Positions 17,581-26,439 of a stretch of DNA of 64,000 nt are shown piece by piece (within the stretch, counting starts at the first letter, position 1; every line of letters begins with the position of its first letter). The notes beneath the pieces are model-generated. The model was not told where the DNA came from. It worked only from the letters and a program-made list of their open reading frames with translations, and ran no database searches. The position numbers and the translations under genes are program-made. The stretch comes from JACVRM01 sp963809765 (GTDB lineage Bacteria; Actinomycetota; Thermoleophilia; Gaiellales; Gaiellaceae). The stretch is taken from NCBI GenBank assembly GCA_963809765.1, contig CAWEKT010000001.1, positions 372,001-436,000 on the forward strand, written 5' to 3'.

Positions 17581-17837
17581 GCAACGTCGCGCTCTTCGCC
17601 CTGGGAGCGGGCGTGACGCTCCTCACGATGGCGGCACTTGCCCTCCTCGTGGTGGGCGCTGTGCTCGACGGGAGAGAGCAGCGCAGGAGCCTGGCGGCCG
17701 CACGTGGTCCGGCGGCCGCGCCTCCCATGGAAACACCCGGCCTCGTCGTCCCCCTGCCGGCCCTGGCCGTCGCCAGCGGTTGGCGCATCGACAGCAGTTC
17801 CCCGCATGACAACCCGAAAGGAGAACAAGCAGCATGA
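17577..17837 (+). CDS. Small single-span membrane protein
   Basis: An 86-residue protein. The N-terminal hydrophobic helix (FALGAGVTLLTMAALALLVV) is followed by a charged linker and a Pro/Val-rich tail (METPGLVVPLPALAV). It was not recognised. It is coupled to both neighbours by ATGA overlaps and is part of the putative CarH-controlled operon. Confidence 0.6.
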   Translation: MSNVALFALGAGVTLLTMAALALLVVGAVLDGREQRRSLAAARGPAAAPPMETPGLVVPLPALAVASGWRIDSSSPHDNPKGEQAA

Positions 17838-17965
17838 GCACACGTCGTTTCAGTTATGTCCTGGCGGCCGCCGCCGCCGCGGTCGCCGCCGTCGGTGGTG
17901 CGGCTTCAGCTTCGTCCACCGCCGGACGTCGACTGCGAGCGCGCACTCTCCCGCGGGCCGAGTGA
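17834..17965 (+). CDS. Short signal-peptide-bearing ORF (possibly truncated by a base error)
   Basis: A 43-residue frame starting MSTRRFSYVLAAAAAAVAAV, a clear Sec-type signal sequence, then stopping after a short Arg-rich tail. The ATGA overlap with the upstream gene and a good Shine-Dalgarno (AAAGGAG at 17817) support translation. Given the base errors in this window the mature part may be truncated. It is convergent with, and overlaps, the nuclease gene end. Confidence 0.4.
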   Translation: MSTRRFSYVLAAAAAAVAAVGGAASASSTAGRRLRARTLPRAE

Positions 17966-18342
17966 GCCGAACCTGCGCGTTGCGTCGCCGGCGCACGCGG
18001 AGGGCAGCCTTTGCCCTGAGCGGAACGTCCTCGATCGGCACCAGGTCGCGTCCCGCTCCACCGCACCAGACGCCGAAGTACTCCACGTCGTCGGCATAGG
18101 TACGGTCGTCATCTTCGGATTCGGATGGTGCGCGTAGCTGCTGCAGGTTGCGGAAGCGGACTGGCGCCACCACGAGGCGGCCCGGTCTTGCATTGAACGC
18201 GGGCGTAGCGGCGGCCGTCGTAGATGACGAGGTCGTAGCGCGTGTTCTCGCCGAAGGGCAGGCAGGACGTCGTACCCGGCGTGCTGCAACGCGAGCATGA
18301 CCGCGAGGGTCGTCCGGTCACCGATGTCTTCGGATGCGTCAC
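17850..18342 (-). CDS. PD-(D/E)XK endonuclease-like protein (PDDEXK_5 type), frame disrupted
   Basis: Pieces in three frames give one protein: TLAVMLALQHAGYDVL, then PFGENTRYDLVIYDGRRYARVQCKTG, then SSYAHHPNPKM and YADDVEYFGVWCGGAGRDLVPIEDVPLRAKAALRV. This order matches the small nuclease-fold family often annotated as group I intron-associated PD-(D/E)XK endonuclease; the Asp (RYDLV) and the Q-x-K (QCKTG) are visible. At least three single-base shifts lie between about 18150 and 18330, and the 3' end is uncertain. No intron is visible nearby. Base errors seem likelier than a pseudogene because residues are well kept. Confidence 0.65.
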
Positions 18343-18418
18343 GTTAGCCTGAACTGTAAACACGCGTTCGGATAGAGCCAGCGCGCCGATGCCGCGATAC
18401 CGCCTACCAGATCGAACC

Positions 18419-18491
18419 GCCGGAGTAGCTCAGTTGGCAGAGCAACGCTCTTGTAAAGCGTAGGCCGTCGGTTCGAATCCGACCTCCGGCT
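18419..18491 (+). tRNA. tRNA-Thr (anticodon TGT)
   Basis: A 73-nt cloverleaf. Acceptor GCCGGAG pairs with CTCCGGC, the D-arm is GCTC-AGTTGGC-AGAGC, the anticodon stem ACGCT/AGCGT has loop CTTGTAA (anticodon TGT), and the T-arm is GTCGG-TTCGAAT-CCGAC. CCA is not encoded. It stands alone, with its end 8 bp from the stop of the convergent PLP enzyme. Confidence 0.95.
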
Positions 18492-18498
18492 TCGACTG

Positions 18499-19507
18499 TC
18501 AGGCGGCGGCGAACGCCTGCTGCGAGGTCGGCCCAGAGCACGTCCACGTCCTCGAGCCCGACGCTGAGACGCAGCAGGCCCGGGGGTACGCGGTCGCCCT
18601 CCCAGCGGTGCCGTGACTCGATCGAGGAGTGGATGCCGCCGAGGCTGGTTGCGTTGACGATCACCTGCGTCGACGTCTCGACCGACCGCGCGGCTTCCTC
18701 GCCGCCGCGCACGTCGAACGAGAGCAGGCCGCCGAAGCCGCCGCGCATGAGCGCTGCGGCACGCTCGTCGCCGAGACCCGGGTAGCGAACCCGCTCGACC
18801 TGCGGATGCTCGGCGAGCCGTCGGGCGAGCTCGAGCGCCGTCTCGGACTGCCGGCGGACGCGCAGCTCGAGCGTGCCGAGGCTCCGCAGCAGGAGCCACA
18901 CGGCGTCGGGGCCGGCCGCCATCCCCGTCCGGCTGCGGACGGCCGCCAGGCGACCGCGGTCCTCCTCGCGCCGGCAGACGACGGCGCCGAGCAGGATGTC
19001 CGAGTGACCGCCCAGGTACTTCGTCGCGCTGTGCACGACGAGGTCGGCGCCGTGCTCGAGCGGCCGCAGCAGGACCGGCGAAGAGACGGTCGCGTCCACG
19101 ACGACCGGGGCGGGGTGGGCGGCGGCGGCCTCGAAGTCGGGGAGGGTGAGCATCGGGTTGGAGGGCGCCTCCAACCAGACGAGGTCGGCGGGTGGCGGTG
19201 CGGCCGTCTGGTCGAACTCGACAGTTCTGAGCCCCCAGCGGCTCAGAAACTCGAACAGGAGCGGCGTGCCGAAGTAGCAGCCCTCCGCCACCGCGACCGT
19301 CGCGCCCGGTGCCAGCAGGCCCAGGATCACGGCGGTCGTCGCCGCCGAGCCCGACGAGAGCAGCAGTGCATGCCCGCCGTCGAGCTCGCCGAGACGTCGC
19401 TCGGCCTCCGCTCCGACCGGGTGCCCGTAGCGCGAGTAGTAGAACTCGCCGGGCTCTCCGGCCTCGAAGGGCCAGACCGAAGACCGGTCGAGCGGTTCCG
19501 GGCTCAC
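18499..19507 (-). CDS. PLP-dependent Cys/Met metabolism enzyme (cystathionine gamma-synthase/lyase family)
   Basis: A fold-type I enzyme of trans-sulfuration or methionine synthesis. It shows YSRYGHPVGAEAERRLGELDG, LLLSSGSAATTAVILGLL, APSNPMLTLPD and the PLP lysine in HSATKYLGGHSDILLG; LRLSVGLEDVDVLWADLA is the usual end. Whether it acts as synthase or lyase cannot be settled. Read literally, the frame continues through the tRNA on the opposite strand to 18404. One extra base near 18518, when corrected, gives a natural end (QAFAAA, TGA at 18499) just before the tRNA. Confidence 0.85.
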
Positions 19508-19524
19508 GGGGCGATACTAGGCCG

Positions 19525-21113
19525 ATGGCGACCACCGAAGACCGGCCGGGCGTGTCCGAGGAGACCACGAGCGGGAAGCTCGACCAACTGCGGCAGCTGC
19601 GTGACGAGGCGTCGCACGCGGGCAGCGAGAAGGCGGTCGCGCGCCAGCGCGAGGCCGGCAAGCTCCTCGCGCGCGAGCGGATCGAGCGCCTGCTCGACCC
19701 GGGTTCGCTTCGTCGAGCTCGACCGCTACGTCCGCCACCGTGAGGCGAACTTCGGAATGCTCGAGCGGCGCCCGTACGGCGATGCCGTCGTCACCGGCCA
19801 CGGCACCATCTTCGGCCGCCGCGTCTTCGTCTTCTCGCAGGACTTCACCGTCTTCGGCGGCTCGCTGTCCGAGGTCTTCGCCGAGAAGGTCTGCAAGGTC
19901 ATGGACATGGCGCTCAAGTACGGCTGCCCGGTGATCGGCATCAACGACTCGGGCGGCGCGCGGATCCAGGAGGGCGTCGTGTCGCTGGCGGGCTACGCCG
20001 AGATCTTCTGGCGCAACGTGCAGGCTTCGGGCGTGATCCCGCAGATCAGCCTGATCATGGGCCCCTGCGCGGGCGGCGCCGTGTACTCCCCGGTCATGAC
20101 CGACTTCGTGGCCATGGTCGAGGCGACCTCGTACATGTTCATCACCGGCCCCGACGTGGTGAAGACGGTGACCGGCGAGGAGGTGAGCTTCGAGGAGCTC
20201 GGCGGCGCGGCCACGCACGCGACCAAGTCGGGCGTCGCGCACTTCAGCGCGCCGGACGAGGAGGCGTGCCTCGACGACGCGCGCTACCTGCTCTCGTTCC
20301 TGCCGCAGAACAACCTCGAGTCGCCGCCGTTCTTCGAGCCGAGCGACCCGCTCGGGCGCGAGGACGAGGAGCTCGACACGATCGTCCCGGACAACCCGAA
20401 CAAGCCGTACGACATCAAGGACGTGGTTGCGCGCGTCGTCGACGACGGCGAGTTCCTCGAGGTGCACGAGCGCTGGGCCGAGAACCTCGTGTGCGGCTTC
20501 GCGCGGCTCGGCGGCCACGTCGTCGGGATCGTCGGCAACCAGCCGAAGGCGCTCGCCGGCGTGCTGGACATCGAACTCGTCCGTGAAGGGCGCTCGCTTC
20601 GTCCGCACCTGCGACGCCTTCAACATCCCGCTCGTCACCTTCGTGGACGTGCCGGGGTTCCTGCCCGGCACGGCGCAGGAGTGGGGCGGGATCATCCGCC
20701 ACGGGGCCAAGCTGCTCTACGCGTACTGCGAGGCGACCGTGCCCAAGCTCGCCGTCATCACGCGCAAGGCCTACGGCGGCGCCTACGACGTCATGAGCTC
20801 CAAGCACATCCGCGCCGACTTCAACTTCGCTTGGCCGACCGCGGAGGTGGCGGTGATGGGGCCCGAGGGCGCCGTCAACATCGTCTTCCGCAGCGAGCTC
20901 GGCGAGTCCGACGACCCCGAGGAGCGGCGGGCCGAGTTGATCGAGGACTACCGCGAGCGCTTCGCCAACCCGTACGTCGCCGCCGAGCGCGGCTACGTCG
21001 ACGACGTCATCGAGCCGCGCAGGACGCGCCCGGTCCTGATCGAGGCGCTCGAGACGACGCTGACGAAGCGCGAGCCGCGGCCGCCGCGTAAGCACGGCAA
21101 CATCCCGCTTTAG
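19525..21113 (+). CDS. pccB: Acyl-CoA (propionyl/acetyl) carboxylase, carboxyltransferase beta subunit (two frameshifts)
   Basis: The carboxyltransferase half of a biotin-dependent acyl-CoA carboxylase, moving CO2 from carboxybiotin to propionyl- or acetyl-CoA. Typical elements are ARERIERLLDPGS, GHGTIFGRRVFVFSQDFTV, INDSGGARIQEGV, MGPCAGGAVYSPVMTDF, FVDVPGFLPGTAQEWGGII and ITRKAYGGAYDVMSSKHI. Single extra bases lie near 19708 and 20573. GATACT lies 6 nt before the ATG (leaderless). An epsilon-like small protein and the alpha subunit follow downstream. Confidence 0.93.
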
Positions 21114-21119
21114 CCCGCC

Positions 21120-22149
21120 TCAGGAGAGGCCGGCTTCGCCCAGGGGGCGCCGGCCCCAGGCGAGGCGCTCCTGGTACCAGCCGCGCTCGACCGAGACGAG
21201 CGCGACGCCGTAGCGGGAGGAGTGGATCATCCAGCCGCCGCCGAGGTAGATGCCGGCGTGGTCGACCGTCGCCGGCCGCGAGCGTGGCCCTTTGGGGCCG
21301 AAGAAGAGCACGTCGCCGGGCTGGAGCCGGGCGGCCGAGATGCGGCGCGCGGCCGGCACCTCGCCGGCCATCGCGGCGGCCGTGCGGCCGCGCAGCGTTG
21401 TCGCGAGGCGCTCGCCGCCGGGGTACGCCTGCAGCTTGTAGACGCGCCAGAGGAAGCCGGAGCAGTCGAAGCCGCCCTTCACCGGCCGGCCGAGCGGCGC
21501 CTGCGGCCGTTCGCTGGTGCCCGCCCACACGTACGGATAGCCGATCAGTCCGACTGCGGTGTTGAGCACCCGCACCTGCCACGGAGTCAGCGTCGGCAGC
21601 ACGAATGCCAGCGCGTCCGACTCGACCGTGTCGACCTCCCACTCGCCAAGACGCAGCGCCTTCGCCGCCGAGTACGCCGCCTCAGCCCTCGTCGCCGGCT
21701 CGTTCGGGCCGAGCTCGAGCTCGTCCTGGCCGTCGGGGTGGTTGACGCGCAGCGCGAGCAGGCGCGCGACGACCTCGGTGCCGAAGCGGCCCGGCACCTT
21801 CAGCCCTGCGGCGCGAGCGCCCTGGGCGTAGAGCGAGGCGGAGCCGGACAGCCCGAGCGCCGCCACGAGCCGGGCATCGAGCTGCGCGAGCGAGACCGTG
21901 GCCGCGTCGTTCGCGGTTGGCGCCGCCGCGGGCCGACCGCGCAGGGCGGCGACGAGCGCGTTCATCTCGGCGACCGTCAGCGGATCGTCGGGGCGAAAGG
22001 ACGCGGTGTCCGTTGCCATCAGCCCGCGGCCGACGACGTAGCGGATCTCCTGCTGGGCCCAGGAGACCTTGCCGGCTGCGGGCGTCGACCGAGGCTGCGC
22101 ACGCCAGCGCGACGGCCGCGCACGCCAATGCCAGGAGGGGGCGCCTCAC
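21120..22149 (-). CDS. Secreted NlpC/P60 peptidoglycan hydrolase with SLH-like repeats (frameshifted)
   Basis: The GTG at 22149 gives a signal sequence (MRRPLLALACAAVALACA). One extra base near 22083 separates it from two SLH-like repeats (MATDTASFRPDDPLTVAEMN; LELGPNEPATRAEAAYSAAK). The C-terminal NlpC/P60 domain has catalytic Cys in KGGFDCSGFLWRVYK and His in ATVDHAGIYLGGGWMIHSS. It probably cuts stem peptides in the cell wall. Similar SLH-NlpC/P60 proteins are frequent in Thermoleophilia. It is divergent from the small carboxylase-associated gene. Confidence 0.87.
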
Positions 22150-22199
22150 ACAACGGGCATCGACGCGGTGCCGCAGGCCGCTCTACCCTAGGACGAGTG

Positions 22200-22388
22200 A
22201 TGGAGGTGCGGCCGGAGCCGGACGAGGGCGAGCGCCTCGCCCTCGAGCAAGCGCTGCGCGGCTCGCGCACCGAGTCGAGAGGCGCCTCGCTCTACGGCAG
22301 CGCGTGGCGCAACGCCGCCATCGACGAGAACGCGCGGCGCGGGCTCGGGCGGGCGGAGCTCCCGCGTCCCCCAGTGCCACCGCGCTGA
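22200..22388 (+). CDS. Small acidic protein, candidate acyl-CoA carboxylase epsilon subunit
   Basis: A 62-residue protein lying between the beta and alpha carboxylase subunit genes. Pattern: acidic start (MEVRPEPDEGERLALEQALRG), a linker, then SAWRNAAIDENARRG. Actinobacterial epsilon subunits (AccE) are of this size, have a helical E-E-x-A-L-x-x-A-L start and a Trp/Arg-containing tail, and sit in this place; they tune holoenzyme activity. The similarity is by pattern and context only. It could instead be an unrelated small protein. Confidence 0.5.
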   Translation: MEVRPEPDEGERLALEQALRGSRTESRGASLYGSAWRNAAIDENARRGLGRAELPRPPVPPR

Positions 22389-22459
22389 GCACCCCGAGAG
22401 GCGCCCGCGAGGGGCACATCGCGGCGGCCGGGGCCGGCCAAGAGCGAGAATGCCGCCCG

Positions 22460-24238
22460 ATGCCGCCCTTTTCCAAGGTGCTCGTCGCCAACCGCGGCGA
22501 GATCGCCGTCCGGATCTTCCGGACGCTGCGCGAGCTCGAGATCGGGGCCGTTGCCGTCTACTCGGAGGCCGACGCTGACGCACTCCACGTCCGCGTCGCG
22601 GACGAGGCCTTCCTGCTCGGTCCGGGGCCGGCGGCCGAGAGCTACCTCCACGTCGAACGGATCCTCGCCGCGGCCGAGCGTGCCGGCGCGGAGGCGATCC
22701 ACCCCGGCTACGGGTTCCTGGCCGAGAACGCCGGCTTCGCGCGGGCGGTCGAGGGCGCCGGGCTCACCTGGATCGGCCCGCCCGCCGCGTCGATCGAGCT
22801 GATGGGCGAGAAGACAGCGGCCAGGACGCGGATGCGCGACGCCGGCGTGCCGATCATTCCCGGCACGACCGAGGCGATCGCAGGCCCCGACGACATCGCC
22901 CGTCTTGGCGACGAGATCGGCTTCCCGCTCCTGATCAAGGCGGCCGCCGGGGGTGGAGGCAAGGGGATGCGCGTCGTCTGGAACGCGGCGGAGGCGGCCG
23001 ACGCGTTCGCCTCCGCGCAGCGCGAGGGCCTCAAGTACTTCGCCGACGAGTCGGTCTACGTCGAGCGCTACCTCGAGGATCCGAGGCACGTGGAGGTCCA
23101 GGTGCTGGCGGACGCGCACGGCAACGTCATCCACCTCGGCGAGCGCGACTGCACCATCCAGCGCCGCCACCAGAAGCTCGTGGAGGAGACGCCCTCGCCC
23201 GCCGTCGACGCCGAGCTCCGCGCCCGGATCGGCCAGATCGCCGTCGACGCCGCCCGGGCGGCCGACTACCGCTCGGCCGGGACGATCGAGGGCCTGCTGA
23301 CTCCGGACGGCGAGTACTTCTTCATGGAGATGAACACGCGCATCCAGGTCGAGCACACGGTGACCGAGGAGGTGGCAGGCGTCGACCTCGTCCGCGAGCA
23401 GGTGCTGATCGCGGCCGGGGAGCCGCTATCGCTGTCCCAGGACGACGTTCTCCTGCGCGGGCACGCCATCGAGTGCCGGATCAACGCCGAGGATCCGTCC
23501 CGGGGCTTCCTGCCCGCGCCGGGGAGGATCTCGGGCTACCGGGAGCCGGCGGGGCCGGGCGTGCGCGTCGACTCCGGGGTCGCGGACGGGTCCGAGGTCG
23601 CCGGCCTGTACGACCCGATGATCGCCAAGCTGATCGTCCACGGCGTCGACCGCGAGCACGCTCGCAGGCGCATGTTGCGGGCACTCGACGAGTACCACGT
23701 CGGCGGCATCAGCACGCTGCTCGGGTTTCACCGGGCGCTCCTGCGGCATCCGTGCTTCGTGGAGGCGGCCACGTGCCACGGTGTCGTCGAGTCGGAGCAG
23801 CTCGCGCAGGAAGCGGAGAAGTTGTCTCATGAGACAACGAGCGTACCGGTGGAGTCGGACGGAGCGAGCAGCGTCCGGGCGACCACGGTCGAGCTGAACG
23901 GACGGCGGTTCGACGTGCGCGTGCGCGTACCCGAGCCGCCGCACGCGGAGGTTGCGCGACGCCGCCGCGAGCGGGAACGGGGCCGTGGCGGCACGGGCGG
24001 GCGTGACGCGATCGTCAGCCCGATGCAGGGCACCGTGCTGAGCGTGCGCGTCTCCGAGGGCGACCAGGTGGACGCAGGTCAGGTGCTCTGCATCGTCGAG
24101 GCGATGAAGATGGAGAACGAGGTCACCGCGCACCTCGCGGGACGCGTGTCAGGGCTCTCGGTCGCCGAGGGCGAAGCCGTGACGACCGGCCAGGTGATCT
24201 GCGTCGTCTCGCCGGAGGCGGATGGCGGAGCAGAGTAG
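22460..24238 (+). CDS. pccA: Acyl-CoA carboxylase alpha subunit (biotin carboxylase + BCCP)
   Basis: A 592-residue intact fusion. The biotin carboxylase domain includes KVLVANRGEIAVRIFRTLRE, the ATP-grasp glycine loop KAAAGGGGKGMRVV, HVEVQVLADAHGN, ERDCTIQRRHQKLVEE and FMEMNTRIQVEHTVTE. A linker (about residues 450-510) leads to a C-terminal biotinyl domain with VEAMKMENEV (biotin on the Lys). It carboxylates biotin for the PccB-type partner upstream. ATG 22460 is preferred over 22450 (different frame). The 3' end overlaps the next gene by 17 bp. Confidence 0.96.
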   Translation: MPPFSKVLVANRGEIAVRIFRTLRELEIGAVAVYSEADADALHVRVADEAFLLGPGPAAESYLHVERILAAAERAGAEAIHPGYGFLAENAGFARAVEGAGLTWIGPPAASIELMGEKTAARTRMRDAGVPIIPGTTEAIAGPDDIARLGDEIGFPLLIKAAAGGGGKGMRVVWNAAEAADAFASAQREGLKYFADESVYVERYLEDPRHVEVQVLADAHGNVIHLGERDCTIQRRHQKLVEETPSPAVDAELRARIGQIAVDAARAADYRSAGTIEGLLTPDGEYFFMEMNTRIQVEHTVTEEVAGVDLVREQVLIAAGEPLSLSQDDVLLRGHAIECRINAEDPSRGFLPAPGRISGYREPAGPGVRVDSGVADGSEVAGLYDPMIAKLIVHGVDREHARRRMLRALDEYHVGGISTLLGFHRALLRHPCFVEAATCHGVVESEQLAQEAEKLSHETTSVPVESDGASSVRATTVELNGRRFDVRVRVPEPPHAEVARRRRERERGRGGTGGRDAIVSPMQGTVLSVRVSEGDQVDAGQVLCIVEAMKMENEVTAHLAGRVSGLSVAEGEAVTTGQVICVVSPEADGGAE

Positions 24239-25124
24239 GCCGCTCTGTGCGGATCTCTCGCGGGAGGCGGGCGAGCCGCTCTCCGCGACGGCGAGCCGGA
24301 TCGACCACTGGCTGCTGATCGAGTACCCAGGGCTCTGGAGTCGAGACGTGCTCGGCGGCAGCGGGCTCACGCCGGCGGTGAAGGCTCACCTGCGCGGCCA
24401 GCTGGCCGCGCTCCCGCACGCGCGCCTGCTCTTCATCCGCCGGCCCGACCGCCGCGGTGCGGAGGCGAGGTGCGTCTATGTCGCTCGGACGTCCGAGACG
24501 GGCGGCGAGGTCTGGGCCCTCGAGGTCGCCGACTACGGCGAGCTGACCGGCACGGACTTCGGTGCGGTGGTGAATGGCGCGGGCTTGGCGACGCTCCTCG
24601 ACGCCCCGCTCTTCGTGGTGTGCACGCACGGCAAGCGCGACCGGTGCTGCGCCCGCTACGGACGTCCCGTGTACGAGCGCCTGCGGGAGGCGATCCCGGA
24701 GGGCTCACTCTGGCAGTCGACGCACCTCGGCGGCGATCGCTTCGCGGGCAACCTCGTCTGTCTGCCGCACGGGCTCTACTTCGGCCGCGTCGGGCCGGAC
24801 GCCGCCTGGGGCATCGTCGACGACTACCTGGCCGGGGCGATCTCCTTGGATCACTACCGCGGGCGCTCCTCCTACTCCTTCCCCCAGCAGGCCGCAGAGC
24901 GGGCGGTTCGGGAGGCGACCGGCCTCACCGGGCTCGACGACCTGAGGCTCCTCAGTTGCGACGAGCAGGGCCCGGGACGCTGGGCGGTGCGCTTCGAAGC
25001 CGGCGGGGCGGCGTACGACGTTGTGGTCAGGCGCGAGGAGGGCGAGCTCACCTACCTGACGTGCGACGCAGTGACCCTGCGCCACCCGCGCCGGTTTGTC
25101 GGCGAGGTCGGAAAGCCGGCTTAG
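24222..25124 (+). CDS. Sucrase/ferredoxin-like family protein (thioredoxin-like [2Fe-2S])
   Basis: A 300-residue protein of the Sucrase/ferredoxin-like family (PF06999). The diagnostic centre is VVCTHGKRDRCCARYGRPVY then WQSTHLGGDRFAGNLVCLPH, with Cys and His residues spaced as in thioredoxin-like ferredoxins. The redox partner is unknown; despite the name there is no sucrase activity in most members. It overlaps pccA by 17 bp on the same strand, so it is probably cotranscribed. The frame is intact. Confidence 0.85.
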   Translation: MAEQSRPLCADLSREAGEPLSATASRIDHWLLIEYPGLWSRDVLGGSGLTPAVKAHLRGQLAALPHARLLFIRRPDRRGAEARCVYVARTSETGGEVWALEVADYGELTGTDFGAVVNGAGLATLLDAPLFVVCTHGKRDRCCARYGRPVYERLREAIPEGSLWQSTHLGGDRFAGNLVCLPHGLYFGRVGPDAAWGIVDDYLAGAISLDHYRGRSSYSFPQQAAERAVREATGLTGLDDLRLLSCDEQGPGRWAVRFEAGGAAYDVVVRREEGELTYLTCDAVTLRHPRRFVGEVGKPA

Positions 25125-26347
25125 AGCTGGCGCAGGACGCCTTCGCGAACGAGGCGGCGGACCAGCACGAGCCGCCCCGGCTCGTCCAGCGACCCGGGCA
25201 GCTCGGCGGCCGTGAACGGCTCCTCGGCGGACAGAATCGCCGTGACCTCGGCCTCCACGTGTCCCGGTAGGTCGAACTCGCCGCCGTCGACCTGGAGCCG
25301 CAGCCGCCCGTCGGCCCGGTCGAGTCGCGCATGCACCGGATTGAGCAGGAGCGGTGTCTCCGGCGAAAGGTCGTCGAGTCGGCGCAGCTGCTCGAAACCG
25401 TCCGCCAGCAGCGGCCGGGTGCGCCGCACGAGTCGCTCCTCCCGGCGGCGCTCCACGTCTGCTCGCTCGAGCCGGTCGGCGAGCGCCTCGAGCAGCTCGT
25501 CGCTGCCGCCGGCGTCGATCGACCGGCGCACCCGCACGTCGGCCGCGGCCTCCTCGAGCGCCGCCCTGGCCGCGTCGAGCCAGGTGATCACGTTGACGCC
25601 CACGGTCAGGTGCAAGGAGTCGTCGGACGAGGTCAGCGCCTCGTGGAGCCAGCCGCGCGGGAGGTAGAGCGTGTCGCCGGCGTGCAGCGTGACGTCCATG
25701 ACGGTCGGGCCCGGCTCGCCGAGCGCGGCCGTGTACCGCTGTGTCCGCAGCGGGAGCTCCAGGGCCGGCTCGTACACGAGCCAGCGCTTGCTGCCCGACA
25801 CCTGCAGCACGAAGACGTCATGGGTGTCGTGGTGCACCGGCAGGCCCTGAGCCTCTCTGGGCGTGTAGTACGCGTTCACCTGCACCGGATGCCTGAGCTC
25901 GTGCTCGAGGGCGCGGGCGAACGCGGCCAGCGGCGAGTGGGTGATGTGGAGCGCCTGCAGCACGATGGTCGCGCCGCGGCGCCACTCGTCGAGCACGCGT
26001 CGTACGTCAGCCGTGCCCGTTAGCGGTTGTGGCCGCCAGGGGATGTCCTGCGCATACGAGCCGACCGGCTCGCCGGCGCGGACGAGCCTGAAGGAGGGCG
26101 TGCGGATTCCGGTCGAGGTGACGAGCCGCTCGGCCTCCTCCCGTGTGAGCAGGTCGTCGTAGCGGCGCGGATCCTCCCGCGCGACGTGGAGCGGCCGCTG
26201 CTCCCAGACGTCGCGCAGGAAGTCGTCGGGATCCGCCGGCTGGAGGCAGCGCGCGAGCGCCGCTCCGCCCGTAGGGGGCCTTGGCGAAACGACGACTGAG
26301 CCGCCGGAGCGCGCTGCTCGTCCCGAGGACGTCGTCCTCAGTCGCAC
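25121..26347 (-). CDS. JmjC/cupin-4 2-oxoglutarate Fe(II) oxygenase (ROX-like), next to an Asp-rich peptide gene
   Basis: A 408-residue cupin-4 (PF08007) protein: FLRDVWEQRPLHVAR, the double-stranded beta-helix with iron ligands H-x-D (VHHDTHDVFVLQVSGSKRW) and distal His (LYLPRGWLHEALTSSDDSLHL), then a helical dimerisation and winged C-terminal part. Relatives hydroxylate ribosomal proteins (YcfD on L16 Arg) or peptide substrates. The only usable start in frame is a GTG at 26347, inside the 3' arm of a large hairpin element. The Asp-rich double-glycine peptide gene lies 90 bp upstream on the same strand, making it a candidate tailoring enzyme. Confidence 0.85.
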   Translation of the reverse strand: MRLRTTSSGRAARSGGSVVVSPRPPTGGAALARCLQPADPDDFLRDVWEQRPLHVAREDPRRYDDLLTREEAERLVTSTGIRTPSFRLVRAGEPVGSYAQDIPWRPQPLTGTADVRRVLDEWRRGATIVLQALHITHSPLAAFARALEHELRHPVQVNAYYTPREAQGLPVHHDTHDVFVLQVSGSKRWLVYEPALELPLRTQRYTAALGEPGPTVMDVTLHAGDTLYLPRGWLHEALTSSDDSLHLTVGVNVITWLDAARAALEEAAADVRVRRSIDAGGSDELLEALADRLERADVERRREERLVRRTRPLLADGFEQLRRLDDLSPETPLLLNPVHARLDRADGRLRLQVDGGEFDLPGHVEAEVTAILSAEEPFTAAELPGSLDEPGRLVLVRRLVREGVLRQL

Positions 26348-26439
26348 CGATAGGACACCGCTATCGGTGCTCCCTGCGTCCTAGCCTCGGAACGAGCATC
26401 GCACTCCTGCGACGAGCGACGTTCCACCAAGGCCCCCTA
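26272..26439. repeat. 168-bp long imperfect palindrome (MITE-like or structured RNA)
   Basis: The ends are perfect 13-bp inverted repeats, TAGGGGGCCTTGG (26272) and CCAAGGCCCCCTA (26427), and similarity continues to about 23 bp. Inside, GCTCGTCCCGAGG (26315) faces CCTCGGAACGAGC (26385), and the apex is GCACCGATAG / CTATCGGTGC (26344, 26361) with a 7-nt loop. The whole element folds on itself. It starts at the stop codon of the Asp-rich peptide and contains the likely start codon of the cupin-4 gene. Confidence 0.75.

Noticed and set aside
17850..18342. Group I intron carrying the PD-(D/E)XK gene
   Set aside because: No intron core elements or interrupted host gene are visible around it, and the neighbouring tRNA-Thr is uninterrupted.
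18404..18498. Extension of the PLP enzyme through the tRNA gene to 18404
   Set aside because: The added residues are simply the reverse translation of tRNA-Thr. One extra base near 18518 hides the natural stop at 18499.
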